Positions 42,721 to 51,713 of a DNA stretch of 64,000 bases are shown here, in pieces. Each line of letters begins with the position of its first letter. Position 1 is the stretch's first letter. Source of the DNA: DASXRA01 sp963737425 (GTDB taxonomy: Bacteria; Actinomycetota; Actinomycetes; Mycobacteriales; Jatrophihabitantaceae); the NCBI GenBank assembly GCA_963737425.1, contig CAVTSX010000010.1, forward strand, positions 372,001-436,000, written 5' to 3'. Under the pieces are notes generated by a model, which saw only the letters and a list, made by a program, of their open reading frames with translations, searched no databases and was not told the DNA's origin. Made by a program: the position numbers and the translations under genes.

Positions 42721-43193
42721 CCGACGACGTGCATGACGTTCGGCTCATGGTCAACGGCGCGGCATACGCCCTTCGCGTGCCGGCCCGGCGGCTGCTGTCG
42801 GACTGCCTGCGCCATGACCTGCGCCTGACCGGTACGCACGTCGGGTGCGAGCACGGCGTGTGCGGGGCATGCACGGTGCTGCTCGAGGGCCGCCCGGTGC
42901 GCTCGTGCCTGTTGCTCGCCGTGAGCGTCGACGGGCAGGAGATCACGACGGTCGAGGGGCTGGCCGATGGCGACGAGCTCAGCCCGGTGCAGCAGGCGTT
43001 CGAGGACTGTCACGGGCTGCAGTGCGGCTTCTGCACGCCGGGCTTCCTGACCACGATCACCGCCGGGCTGCGCGAGAATCCCCGCCCGAGTGAGGACGAA
43101 GCGCGCGAGATGATCGCCGGGAACCTGTGCCGGTGCACGGGGTACCAGAACATCGTCGCCGCCGTCGTGCGCGCCGCGGAGCTCAGCTCATGA
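42717..43193 (+). CDS. Molybdenum hydroxylase [2Fe-2S] subunit (CoxS/XdhC-like)
   Basis: 158 residues from the ATG overlapping the preceding stop. Both [2Fe-2S] clusters are complete: the plant-ferredoxin type with Cys44, Cys49, Cys52 and Cys64, and the helical type with Cys103, Cys106, Cys138 and Cys140 (LQCGFCTPGF and NLCRCTGYQ). It moves electrons from the molybdenum site to FAD. It overlaps the large subunit by 4 bases. Confidence 0.95.
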   Translation: MTDDVHDVRLMVNGAAYALRVPARRLLSDCLRHDLRLTGTHVGCEHGVCGACTVLLEGRPVRSCLLLAVSVDGQEITTVEGLADGDELSPVQQAFEDCHGLQCGFCTPGFLTTITAGLRENPRPSEDEAREMIAGNLCRCTGYQNIVAAVVRAAELSS

Positions 43194-45571
43194 CGAAGAT
43201 GTTCGGCGAGCCGGTCAAGCGGGTCGAGGACCGCCGGCTGATCACCGGGCAGGGCGGCTATCTCGACGACCTGGGCCACGACGCACTGGCGGTCGCGCTG
43301 GTGCGCTCGCCGCACGCGCACGCCCGCATCGTCGACATCGACGTCAGCGGTGCCCTGGACATCGCGGGGCTCGTCGCCATCTACACCTACGAAGACCTGA
43401 CCGGGCCGATGGCCGATCCGCTGCCGCTGCTCATCCCGCATCCGACATTGACCCACGGCCGAACGCCGTACGCACTCGCGCGCGACGAGGTCAACCACGT
43501 CGGCGAGCCGGTCGCGATGGTGGTGGCCCGCGACCGCTATGTCGCCGAGGACGCCGCCGAGCGCATCGCCGTCACCTACGACTTCCTGCCCGCGGTGGTC
43601 GGCATCGATGCCGCCCGGGCGGCCGAGCATCTCGTCCATCCCGATGTGCCCGGCAACATTGGCGCGCGCATGGCGCAGGAGTACGGCGACGTGACCTCGG
43701 CGATCGCCAAGGCGCCGCACCGGCTCGAGCTCGACTTGAGGGTCGAACGCTCGGCATCCACGCCGCTGGAGACGCGGGGAGTCCTCGCCCGCTGGGACAC
43801 CGAGTCGCAGCGGCTGCGGCTGTGGTCGTCCACGCAGACCTCGACCGGCGTGCGCGCTGCCGTCGCCGCGAAGCTCGGCCTCGCCCTGACCAACGTCGAG
43901 GTGATCACCCCTGACGTCGGCGGCGGGTTCGGCGTGAAGATCGTGCATCCGTGGCCCGAGGAGGTGCTCGTGCCGATGGCCGCCCGCGCGCTGGGCCGCC
44001 CGGTGAAGTTCACCGAGGACCGCCGCGAGCACTTCATCGCCGCCGCGCACGAGCGCGCGCAGCAGCACCACGTCGAGGTGGGATTCGACGATGCGGGGCG
44101 CATGCTCGGCCTGAACGTTCGGTTCTGGCACGACCACGGTTCCTACACGCCGTACGGGCTGATCGTGCCGATCGTGACGTCGACGCAGCTGCTCGGCCCG
44201 TACAAGCCGGGCGCCTACCGGGTCGAGTTCGACAGCCTCTACACGAACACGGTGATCGTCACGCCCTACCGCGGCGCCGGCCGCCCGCAGGGCGCGTTCG
44301 TCATGGAACGCACGCTCGATGCGATCGCGCGCGAACTCGGCATCGACCGCGTCGCGGTGCGCGAGGCGAACTTCATCCAGCCCGACGAGATGCCTTACGA
44401 CTTCGGGCTCACGTTCCAGGACGGTCGCCCGCTGATCTACGACTCGGGCGACTTCCCGGCGTCGATGGACAAGCTGAAGAAGCTCGTCGGCTGGGACTCC
44501 TTCGAGACCTTCCGCGAGGCCGCCCGCGCCGAAGGGCGGCAGGTCGGAATTGGCCTGGCCTGCTATGTCGAGGGCACCGGCGTCGGTCCGTACGAGGGCG
44601 GGCACGTGCTGATCGAGACATCCGGCAAGGTGAAGGTCGCCACCGGGCTCACGACGCAGGGGCAGGGGCACAAGACCGTGTTCGCGCAGATCGTCGCCGA
44701 CGAGCTCGGCGTCGCGATCGAAGACGTCGAGGTGGTCACCGGCGACACCCGTAGATTCCCTTATGCGGTAGGCACATTCGCGTCACGTGCGGCCGTCATG
44801 AGTGGCTCGGCGATCGCGCTGGCCGCCCGCAACGCGCGCGAGAAGGTGTTGCGGGTCGCCGCCGAAGCGCTGGAGGCCAGCCCCGAGGATCTCGAGATCG
44901 TCGACGGAATCGTGCGGGTCAAGGGCAATCCGGGCGCCGAGATCGCGCTGGGTACGGTCGCCGTCCTGTCGAATCCGCTGCGCTACGCCTTCGACGAAGC
45001 GTCCAAGGCGGCCACCCAGTTCGTCGTGGGAGATCCCGGCAAGCCGCCCGTCGCCGAGGACGACGAGCCGGGCATCGAAGGGCGCGACTACTACTCACCG
45101 CCGCGGGCAACGTTCGCCAATGGCATGCACGCCGTGATCGTCGAGACCGACCCCGACACCGCCGAAATCACGATCCTCAAGTACTGCGTGGTGCACGACT
45201 GCGGCAACCTGATCAACCCGCGCATCGTCGAGGGCCAGATCCACGGGGGAGTGGCCCAGGGTGTCGGCGGCGCGCTGTACGAACGCATGGCCTACGACGA
45301 GCACGGCCAGTTGCAGAACGCCTCGTTCATGGACTTCCTCATGCCCTATGTCACCGAAGTCCCGCGCCACATCGACATCGACCACCTGGAAACGCCCTCG
45401 CCGCTCAACCCGCTCGGCATCAAGGGGGCAGGCGAGGCGGGCGTGATCCCGTCGGCGGCGCTGTTCGCGTCGGCGATCGAGGACGCCGAGGGGTTCCCGA
45501 TCACGTCCATGCCGATCTCGCCCAGCGAGTTGTTCGCGCTGCGCCGGCAGCACCGGGAAGGAAGCCCATGA
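43190..45571 (+). CDS. Molybdenum hydroxylase large subunit (CoxL form II-like); candidate uracil dehydrogenase
   Basis: 793 residues, ATG start. It has the aldehyde oxidase/xanthine dehydrogenase N-terminal domain (GEPVAMVVARDRYVAEDAAE) and Mo-pterin segments (DVGGGFGVKI; GLTTQGQGHKT; HDCGNLINP; GGVAQGVGGALYERM). The active-site loop is PYRGAGRPQ (359-367), not the AYRCSFR of true CO dehydrogenase. The catalytic Glu is Glu749 in IKGAGEAGV. So it hydroxylates some small carbon compound, not CO. A uracil-type permease in front and a barbiturase in the island suggest uracil to barbiturate; xanthine or another heterocycle remains possible. Confidence 0.88.
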   Translation: MTKMFGEPVKRVEDRRLITGQGGYLDDLGHDALAVALVRSPHAHARIVDIDVSGALDIAGLVAIYTYEDLTGPMADPLPLLIPHPTLTHGRTPYALARDEVNHVGEPVAMVVARDRYVAEDAAERIAVTYDFLPAVVGIDAARAAEHLVHPDVPGNIGARMAQEYGDVTSAIAKAPHRLELDLRVERSASTPLETRGVLARWDTESQRLRLWSSTQTSTGVRAAVAAKLGLALTNVEVITPDVGGGFGVKIVHPWPEEVLVPMAARALGRPVKFTEDRREHFIAAAHERAQQHHVEVGFDDAGRMLGLNVRFWHDHGSYTPYGLIVPIVTSTQLLGPYKPGAYRVEFDSLYTNTVIVTPYRGAGRPQGAFVMERTLDAIARELGIDRVAVREANFIQPDEMPYDFGLTFQDGRPLIYDSGDFPASMDKLKKLVGWDSFETFREAARAEGRQVGIGLACYVEGTGVGPYEGGHVLIETSGKVKVATGLTTQGQGHKTVFAQIVADELGVAIEDVEVVTGDTRRFPYAVGTFASRAAVMSGSAIALAARNAREKVLRVAAEALEASPEDLEIVDGIVRVKGNPGAEIALGTVAVLSNPLRYAFDEASKAATQFVVGDPGKPPVAEDDEPGIEGRDYYSPPRATFANGMHAVIVETDPDTAEITILKYCVVHDCGNLINPRIVEGQIHGGVAQGVGGALYERMAYDEHGQLQNASFMDFLMPYVTEVPRHIDIDHLETPSPLNPLGIKGAGEAGVIPSAALFASAIEDAEGFPITSMPISPSELFALRRQHREGSP

Positions 45572-46176
45572 GAGTTCAGGGAGACGCCACCCTGCACGCG
45601 CCGATCCAGCGCGTCTGGGAGGCGCTGAACGATCCCGCGGTGCTGGTCCGGACGATCCCGGGCTGCGAACGGCTCGAGGCGACCGGGCCCGACTCCTACA
45701 AGATGGTCGTCACGGCGGGCGTCGCCTCGGTGCGCGGCACCTACTCCGGCGAGGTGAAACTGCACGATCAGCGCCCACCCGGCTCGTTCGTCATGTCGGC
45801 GTCCGGGGCCGGCGGCCCGGGCACGGTGAGCACCGAGGTCCAGGTGCGTCTTGCCGAGCTCGACGGCGCGACCCGGCTGAGCTACGACGCGGACGCCATC
45901 ATCGGCGGCATGATCGGCGGCGTCGGGCAGCGGATGCTCGCGGGCGTCGCCAAGAAGACAGCCGGCGAGTTCTTCGCGGCCGTCGACGACGTGCTCACCG
46001 GCAAGGCCGCCGCCACGCCGGCGCTGGCGCAGGCGCAGGCCGAGCCGGGCGTGTTCGTCGCGCCGCCGAGGCCGTCGCGGCTCGGCGGGGGCAACCTCAC
46101 GGCGGCGCTGGTCGGCGCGGCGATCGCGCTCGCCGGCGTTCTGGTCGGTGGCCTACTCGGCCGCCGGCGGCGCTGA
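45568..46176 (+). CDS. CoxG-like SRPBCC protein with C-terminal membrane anchor
   Basis: 202 residues overlapping the large-subunit stop. MRVQGDATLHAPIQRVWEAL, then IPGCERLEATGPDSYKMVV, is the CO dehydrogenase subunit G (SRPBCC) domain, about 1-145. An Ala/Pro linker leads to one helix, LVGAAIALAGVLVGGLLG, and RRRR at the end. CoxG proteins help recruit molybdenum hydroxylases to the membrane, so the enzyme may feed electrons to the respiratory chain. It is the last gene of this operon. Confidence 0.88.
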   Translation: MRVQGDATLHAPIQRVWEALNDPAVLVRTIPGCERLEATGPDSYKMVVTAGVASVRGTYSGEVKLHDQRPPGSFVMSASGAGGPGTVSTEVQVRLAELDGATRLSYDADAIIGGMIGGVGQRMLAGVAKKTAGEFFAAVDDVLTGKAAATPALAQAQAEPGVFVAPPRPSRLGGGNLTAALVGAAIALAGVLVGGLLGRRRR

Positions 46177-46197
46177 CGCACCGTCACTCCGGCCGCC

Positions 46198-46240
46198 GGT
46201 GGGCAGTTGTGCCGCAGGTGGGCACCTATAAGTGCCCACC
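46198..46240. repeat. Intergenic GTGGGCA-family repeat and hairpin (copy 2), possible bidirectional terminator
   Basis: Bases 46198-46223 match the reverse complement of 17259-17284 with one mismatch in 26. GGTGGGCAC (46217-46225) pairs with GTGCCCACC (46232-46240) over a 6-base loop, and another GTGCCCACCC follows. The unit lies between two convergent genes, where a shared terminator would be expected. Confidence 0.65.
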
Positions 46241-46287
46241 CAGCGCGTAAGTGCCCACCCGCCGCAAGGCGTCCCGGGGCGCAGCGC

Positions 46288-46983
46288 CTAGAACTCGCGG
46301 TGCAGCGACGCGGCGAGCGCGCGGTGTCCGGACGATGTCAAGCGAACCGCCCGGCCGGAACCGATGCGTTCGAGCCAGCGCTGGTCGAAGAACCGCTCGC
46401 ACAGCGCCGCGCCGGACCTACCCGCCAGGTGGGGACGCCGCTCGGTCCAGTCCAGGCAACGGCGCGCGAACGGGCGGCGGGAGCTTCGTGCCCTCTCCAC
46501 GTCGACACCGAGGTCGGCGAACCAGGAAAGGCCGCTCGGCGTGATCGCCCAGCCCTCGCCGTCGAGCAGCCCACGTTCGATCATCGCGTCGGTGACCCCG
46601 ACGCCGAGGGCGCCGGCCAGGTGGTCGTAGCACGTGCGGGCGCGGGCGAGCGCGCCGCGTGCAGTGGCCGCGCGCAGCGTGTGAACCGGCGCCGGATGCG
46701 GCGCCCGGGCCGACAGGTGCTCGACCAGTTCGGCCGCCTCCGCGTCGGCCAGGCGCACGTAACGGTGCCGGCCCTGGCGCTCCTCGGCGATCAGCCCGAC
46801 GGCAGCGAGGCGGTCCAGGTGCTCGGTAGCAGTCGAGCGCGCCACCTGGGCGTGCCTGGCCAGTTCGCCCGCCGTCCACGCGCGCCCGTCGAGCATGGCC
46901 AGGCAGAACGACGCTCGCGTCCGATCGGCCAGGGCTCCGGCCAGGGTCGCGAGCTGCGGAGAGCTGTCGTCGGCGGCGTTCAC
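46288..46983 (-). CDS. ArsR-type winged-helix regulator
   Basis: 231 residues. I prefer the GTG at 46983 because CATAGT lies 7 bases before it; the longest opening to 47055 would overlap the divergent flavin reductase gene. The HTH is LATLAGALADRTRASFCLAM, then AGELARHAQVARSTATEHLD, then GLIAEERQGRHRYVRLADAE. The C-terminal 120 residues (ARARTCYDHLAGALGVGVTD) are a second domain common in this actinobacterial subgroup. The ligand is unknown; it may regulate the divergent flavin reductase. Confidence 0.85.
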   Translation of the reverse strand: MNAADDSSPQLATLAGALADRTRASFCLAMLDGRAWTAGELARHAQVARSTATEHLDRLAAVGLIAEERQGRHRYVRLADAEAAELVEHLSARAPHPAPVHTLRAATARGALARARTCYDHLAGALGVGVTDAMIERGLLDGEGWAITPSGLSWFADLGVDVERARSSRRPFARRCLDWTERRPHLAGRSGAALCERFFDQRWLERIGSGRAVRLTSSGHRALAASLHREF

Positions 46984-47048
46984 GTACTCAACTATGCCTG
47001 CCACATCGTTCGGCGGGTGCCGAACAGACGCGGCCCGATGATCGAGCG

Positions 47049-47648
47049 ATGACAACGCATGTCACGATCAAGCCCAGCATCCTGTACTTCGGCACGCCCG
47101 TCGCCCTGATCTCGACGCAGAACGAGGACGGCAGCGCCAATCTCGCCCCGATGTCGTCCGCCTGGGCGCTCGGCGACGTGTTCGTGCTCGGGCTCGGCTC
47201 GTCGTCGCAGACCGCGGCCAACCTGCGCGAGCGCCCCGAGTTGGTCATCAACCTGCCCGAGCCCGCACAGTGGCGAAACGTCGAGCGCCTCGCCCCGCTC
47301 ACCGGGGCCAATCCGGTGCCCGGTCAGAAGCAGGCGAAGTTCCGTTACGAGAAGGCGAAGTTCGAGGCGGCGGACCTCAGCCCCGTGGCCTCGGAGTGTG
47401 TGAGCCCGCCGCGAGCGGATGAGTGTCCAGTTCAGATCGAGGCAAGGGCGGTGCGAGTTGCGCCCGACACGAGCGAGGACTTCACGATCGTCGAGGCAAA
47501 GGTCGTATGCGTGCACGCGCACGAGCGCATCGTCATCGACGGAACCTCGCATATCGACACCGACTCCTGGAGTCCGCTGATCTACAACTTCCGGCACTAT
47601 TTCGGGCTGGGTGACCGACTCGGCAAGACATTCCGGGCGGAGTACTGA
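47049..47648 (+). CDS. Flavin reductase family (FMN-binding split barrel) protein
   Basis: 199 residues. ILYFGTPVALISTQNEDGSA, then SSQTAANLRERPELVINLPE, matches the flavin reductase-like domain. The C-terminal YNFRHYFGLGDRLGKTFRAE is a conserved end in this subgroup. Such proteins bind FMN; some reduce it and others are flavoprotein oxidoreductases. It diverges from the ArsR-type gene. GATGAT ends 6 bases before the ATG and could be a leaderless -10. Confidence 0.8.
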   Translation: MTTHVTIKPSILYFGTPVALISTQNEDGSANLAPMSSAWALGDVFVLGLGSSSQTAANLRERPELVINLPEPAQWRNVERLAPLTGANPVPGQKQAKFRYEKAKFEAADLSPVASECVSPPRADECPVQIEARAVRVAPDTSEDFTIVEAKVVCVHAHERIVIDGTSHIDTDSWSPLIYNFRHYFGLGDRLGKTFRAEY

Positions 47649-47757
47649 GCCGCGGGCAGGCTTGCTGCTGTAACGCGCCGGCCATGAGAAGCGCACAGCG
47701 CCCTTTCGGCAGGAGTAGCCGACGAGTTCGCCGGGGCCGACCAGTTGACTCGATGCC

Positions 47758-49824
47758 ATGACGCGTCGGGTCCGGATAGGCATCGACACCGGCGGGACGT
47801 TCACCGACGTGGTCGCCTTCGACGAGCAGACCGGCGAACTGACCACGACGAAGACGCCCTCCACGCCGAGTGATCCGGCCGAGGGGTTCATGGCTAGCAT
47901 CGACAAGGTCCTCGATCTGCTCGGCGTCGACGACCCGAGGGCGATCAGCGCGATCAGTCACGGAACCACCGTCGCGACGAACCAGTTGCTGGAGGGAAAC
48001 CTCGGCCGGCTCGGCTTCATCACCACCGAGGGGTACGAGTTCGTGCTCGAGATCGCCCGGCAGTCGGTGCCCGACGGCTACGGCAACAGTTACTTCTGGC
48101 AGAAGCCACCGCGGATCGTCCCGGCCGATCTGGTGCGGACCGTGCGCGGGCGCCTGGACTACACCGGCGCCGAGATCCGCCCGTTCGACGACGAAAGCGC
48201 AATGGCGGCCGCGACGTTCTTTCGCGAGCGCGGCGTCACCGCGATCGGCGTCTGCCTGCTCCACGCTTACGCAAACCCGCAACACGAGCACCGGGTGCGC
48301 GAGATCCTGCACCGAGAACACCCCGATGCGATCGTGTCGATCTCGTCCGACGTCCTGCGCGAATACCGCGAGTACGAGCGGTCCATGACCACGCTGGTCG
48401 ACGCGGCCGTGAAGCCGCTGGTGTCACGCTATGTCTCGCGGATCAGGCAGCGACTGGATGCGCTCGCGCCGGGCGTCCCGTTCTACGTGATGAAGTCCAA
48501 CGGGGGAGTGCTGTCGGCCGACGAAGTGGTGCACCAGCCGATCACGACGGTGCTGTCCGGGCCGGCCGCGGGCGCGCTCGGCGCAGCGCTCATCGCGCAC
48601 CGGGCCGGATTCGACAAGGTGCTCACCTGCGACGGCGGCGGGACGTCCACCGATGTGTCGGTCGTCCTCGACGGCGAGCCGACGCTGACCACCGAGGGCT
48701 CGGTCGGCAGCTACCCGTCGAAGATCCCGATGATCGACATCGTCACGGTGGGCGCGGGCGGTGGATCGATCGCGTGGGTCTCACCGGAAGGGGTGCTCAA
48801 GGTCGGCCCGCGCTCGGCCGGTGCCCATCCTGGTCCGCTGTGCTACGCGCGTGGTGGTACCGACGTCACGATCACCGACGCGCATGTGGTGCTCGGACGG
48901 ATCCCGCCGCATCTGCTGGGTGGAGAGATCCCGCTCGACATCGGGCTGGCCCGGCGTGGCATCGACGCGCTGGCCGCCCGGCTCGGCCTCTCGCCCGAGG
49001 CGTGCGCCACCGGCATTCTGGAGATTTCCGCGTGGAATCAGGCCAATGCGCTGCGCCAGATCACCGTCAAGCGGGGCCTTGACGTCCGCGACTTCCCGCT
49101 GGTCACATTCGGCGGCTCCGGTTCGCTGCTGCTGTGCCGCTTGATGGACGTGCTGTCCCTGCCGTCGGTGCTCGTGCCGCCGAACCCCGGGAACGTGTCG
49201 GCGTTCGGGCTGCTCACCGTCGACGTGAAGAACGACTACGTGCAGACCGCGGTGGCCAAGCACGCCGACCTGGACGTGAGCCGGATCGAGGCGATCTACA
49301 CCGGCCTGCGCGAGCAGGCGGCGCAGGCGCTCGATCGCGAAGGCTTCGCCCGGGCCGAGCACCGTTACTCGCGCACGGCCGACCTGCGTTACTTCGGGCA
49401 GGCGTTCGAGGTGCGGGTGGCGATACCCGACAGCCCGCTCGACAAGGCGGCCGCGGACGACGTCGTCCTCGCCTTCCACGACGCGCACCGGGCGCTGTAC
49501 GGCTACGACTTCGCCGGCGACGCCCGCCAGCAGGTCGAGTGGGTGAACCTGCGGGTGTCAGGGATCGGGCCGATCACCCGTCCGGTGCTGAGTGAACTAC
49601 CCGGGCGATCCGCAACCGTCGAGCGGGCGCGCAGCGGCACCCGTCCGGTCTGCTTCGACGGCGCGACGTTCTCCGACACCGCGATCTACCGGCGGGCCGC
49701 CCTCGCCCCCGGCGACCTGCTTGACGGACCCGCGATCATCGAGGAATTCGGCTCGACCGTGCCGCTGCATCCCGGCTTCTGCGCTCGCGTGGATCCATTC
49801 GGCAACCTGGTGGTGACGCGATGA
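47758..49824 (+). CDS. hyuA: Hydantoinase/oxoprolinase subunit A (HyuA)
   Basis: 688 residues. The actin/ASKHA-type ATP site opens the protein (RIGIDTGGTFTDVVAFDEQT) and recurs as TCDGGGTSTDVSVVLDGEP. AISHGTTVATNQLLEGNLG and GAGGGSIAWVSPEGVLKVGP are further family blocks. Family members use ATP to open cyclic amides (N-methylhydantoin, 5-oxoproline) or carboxylate ketones. It overlaps hyuB by ATGA. In this island a cyclic imide or ureido compound is a plausible substrate. Confidence 0.92.
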   Translation: MTRRVRIGIDTGGTFTDVVAFDEQTGELTTTKTPSTPSDPAEGFMASIDKVLDLLGVDDPRAISAISHGTTVATNQLLEGNLGRLGFITTEGYEFVLEIARQSVPDGYGNSYFWQKPPRIVPADLVRTVRGRLDYTGAEIRPFDDESAMAAATFFRERGVTAIGVCLLHAYANPQHEHRVREILHREHPDAIVSISSDVLREYREYERSMTTLVDAAVKPLVSRYVSRIRQRLDALAPGVPFYVMKSNGGVLSADEVVHQPITTVLSGPAAGALGAALIAHRAGFDKVLTCDGGGTSTDVSVVLDGEPTLTTEGSVGSYPSKIPMIDIVTVGAGGGSIAWVSPEGVLKVGPRSAGAHPGPLCYARGGTDVTITDAHVVLGRIPPHLLGGEIPLDIGLARRGIDALAARLGLSPEACATGILEISAWNQANALRQITVKRGLDVRDFPLVTFGGSGSLLLCRLMDVLSLPSVLVPPNPGNVSAFGLLTVDVKNDYVQTAVAKHADLDVSRIEAIYTGLREQAAQALDREGFARAEHRYSRTADLRYFGQAFEVRVAIPDSPLDKAAADDVVLAFHDAHRALYGYDFAGDARQQVEWVNLRVSGIGPITRPVLSELPGRSATVERARSGTRPVCFDGATFSDTAIYRRAALAPGDLLDGPAIIEEFGSTVPLHPGFCARVDPFGNLVVTR

Positions 49825-51713
49825 CCGGCCTCACCGACGGCCGTGTGCCCGTCGACCCGGTGCTGCTCGAGATCGTCCAGGGCAGCCTGGCCTCGATCGA
49901 GATGGAGGTCGAGACCGCGATCGCGCGCACCTCGCGTTCGCCGATGATCCGCGACGCGCACGACTTCCGGGCGGGCATCCACGACCGCCTGCTGCGCAAG
50001 CTCACCGGCCGGTCCTACAGCGCGCTCGTGCATCCGGTGGCGCGCGACTTCCCGCTCGACACGATGCGCCCGGGCGACGTGTTCTTCCACAACGACGTGT
50101 ACCTGTCCGAGGGCGGCATCGGCCACCTGCCCGACCTGTGCGTCACGGTTCCGGTCTTTCACGATGGCACGGTCGTCGCGTTCGTGCAGGCGTTCGGTCA
50201 CCACGACGACATCGGCGGGGCGGTGCCCGGCTCCATGCCGAGCCACGCCACGAGCGTCTTCGAGGAGGGCTTGATGGTTCCGCCGATCAAGCTCTGGGAC
50301 GCGGGCGTTCCCAACCGCGCCGCGCTGACGATCATGACCCGCAACTCGCGCATGCCCGAGTCGCTCGCGGCCGATCTCGACGCCGAGTGCGCCGCGTGCC
50401 TGATGGGTTCGCGCCGCCTGGGCGAGCTGTTCGAGCGCTATGGCCGCGACACCGTCGAGGCCTGCTTCGACGCGATCCTGGCCCGGACGGCAGAGACGTA
50501 CCGGCGCGAGATCCTCGCCCGGATCCCGGAAGGCACCTGGACGTGGGAGGACTACGCAGAGCACGACGGCATCGACCCGCCACGACTGCACACGCAGCGC
50601 ATCACGCTCACCAAGACTGATGCCGACGGCGGGAAGCTCATCGTCGACTTCGCCGGCACCGCCCCGCAGGCGAAGGGGCCGATCAACCATTGCGGCGACT
50701 ACGCCGAGGGAAACTTCCTGAAGAAGTGGCTCGCGCCGATCCTGCGCAACCTGGCCGAGACCCCGGAGCGGATGGCCGAACTCGACGTCAACGAGGGCGT
50801 CGTGCCGCTGATCGAGATGCGGTTCCCGCCGCCGGGCACCTTGCTGACTCCGGTGTTCCCGGCGCCGACGAATGCGCGCACGTTCGTCATCCTGCGGCTG
50901 CTCGGCGTGCTGGCCGGCGTGCTCGCCAAGGCCGTCGACGGCCGGATGCCCGCCGACCAGGAGACGATCCGCTACACCGGGGTCTACGGCGAGGACCGCG
51001 ACGGGCAGCCCTACCTGATGCGCGAGGTGCTCGGCGGCGGCTCGGGCGGGCGCTACTACGCCGACGGAGAGGACACCATCCACGTCGTCCCCGACTCGCG
51101 CAACCTGCCCAGCGAGTTCACCGAGTCGCGTTTCCCGTTCATCGTCGAACGGCTGGGCCTGGCCGTCGACTCCGGCGGGCCGGGGCAATTCCGGGGCGGG
51201 CTCGGCTACGAGAAGCACATCCGGATGCTGGCCGACGCGCACTTCATGTCGATCGCCGACCGCTCGATCCTGTCCTGCTGGGGCGTTCGCGGCGGACGGG
51301 CCGGGCGCCCGTTCAGCGTGACCATCGACCCGGGCGGGCCGAACGAGCGCGAGGTGGACGCGCTGGCCGACGGCGAGTTCGTGCGATCGGGCGAGGTGAT
51401 CCGCATCCGCACCACCGGCGGGGGCGGCTGGGGCGATCCGCTCGAGCGTGACCCCGAGGCGGTTCTGCGCGACGTGCGCTGGCGGAAGGTGTCGGTGGCA
51501 GCGGCCCGCGACGCCTACGGCGTGGTCATCGTCGACGATCGGATCGACGACGTGGCCACCGCCGGCGCGCGCGCGGCGATCGCGCAGGCGCGTCCCGAGC
51601 GCGAGCCCTTCTTCGATCGCGGACCCGGCTATACCAGCTTGGCCGGCACGAACTACGCAGACTGCGACTGGATCGACGCGCCTCCGATCGTCGAGAGCCA
51701 CAGCTCGACGTAG
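49821..51713 (+). CDS. hyuB: Hydantoinase/oxoprolinase subunit B (HyuB)
   Basis: 630 residues. DPVLLEIVQGSLASIEMEVE, then SPMIRDAHDFRAGIHD, DVFFHNDVYLSEGGIGHLPD and FSVTIDPGGPNEREVDALAD are characteristic. The C terminus, RIRTTGGGGWGDPLERDPEA, is the usual HyuB ending motif. The last 70 residues extend past it. It forms the heteromer with HyuA. Its 3' end overlaps the convergent nucleoside hydrolase gene by 61 bases. Confidence 0.92.
   Translation: MTGLTDGRVPVDPVLLEIVQGSLASIEMEVETAIARTSRSPMIRDAHDFRAGIHDRLLRKLTGRSYSALVHPVARDFPLDTMRPGDVFFHNDVYLSEGGIGHLPDLCVTVPVFHDGTVVAFVQAFGHHDDIGGAVPGSMPSHATSVFEEGLMVPPIKLWDAGVPNRAALTIMTRNSRMPESLAADLDAECAACLMGSRRLGELFERYGRDTVEACFDAILARTAETYRREILARIPEGTWTWEDYAEHDGIDPPRLHTQRITLTKTDADGGKLIVDFAGTAPQAKGPINHCGDYAEGNFLKKWLAPILRNLAETPERMAELDVNEGVVPLIEMRFPPPGTLLTPVFPAPTNARTFVILRLLGVLAGVLAKAVDGRMPADQETIRYTGVYGEDRDGQPYLMREVLGGGSGGRYYADGEDTIHVVPDSRNLPSEFTESRFPFIVERLGLAVDSGGPGQFRGGLGYEKHIRMLADAHFMSIADRSILSCWGVRGGRAGRPFSVTIDPGGPNEREVDALADGEFVRSGEVIRIRTTGGGGWGDPLERDPEAVLRDVRWRKVSVAAARDAYGVVIVDDRIDDVATAGARAAIAQARPEREPFFDRGPGYTSLAGTNYADCDWIDAPPIVESHSST

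Noticed and set aside
43190..45571. Aerobic CO dehydrogenase (CoxL form I)
   Set aside because: The active-site loop is PYRGAGRP, lacking the Cys-containing AYRCSFR, so CO is not the expected substrate.
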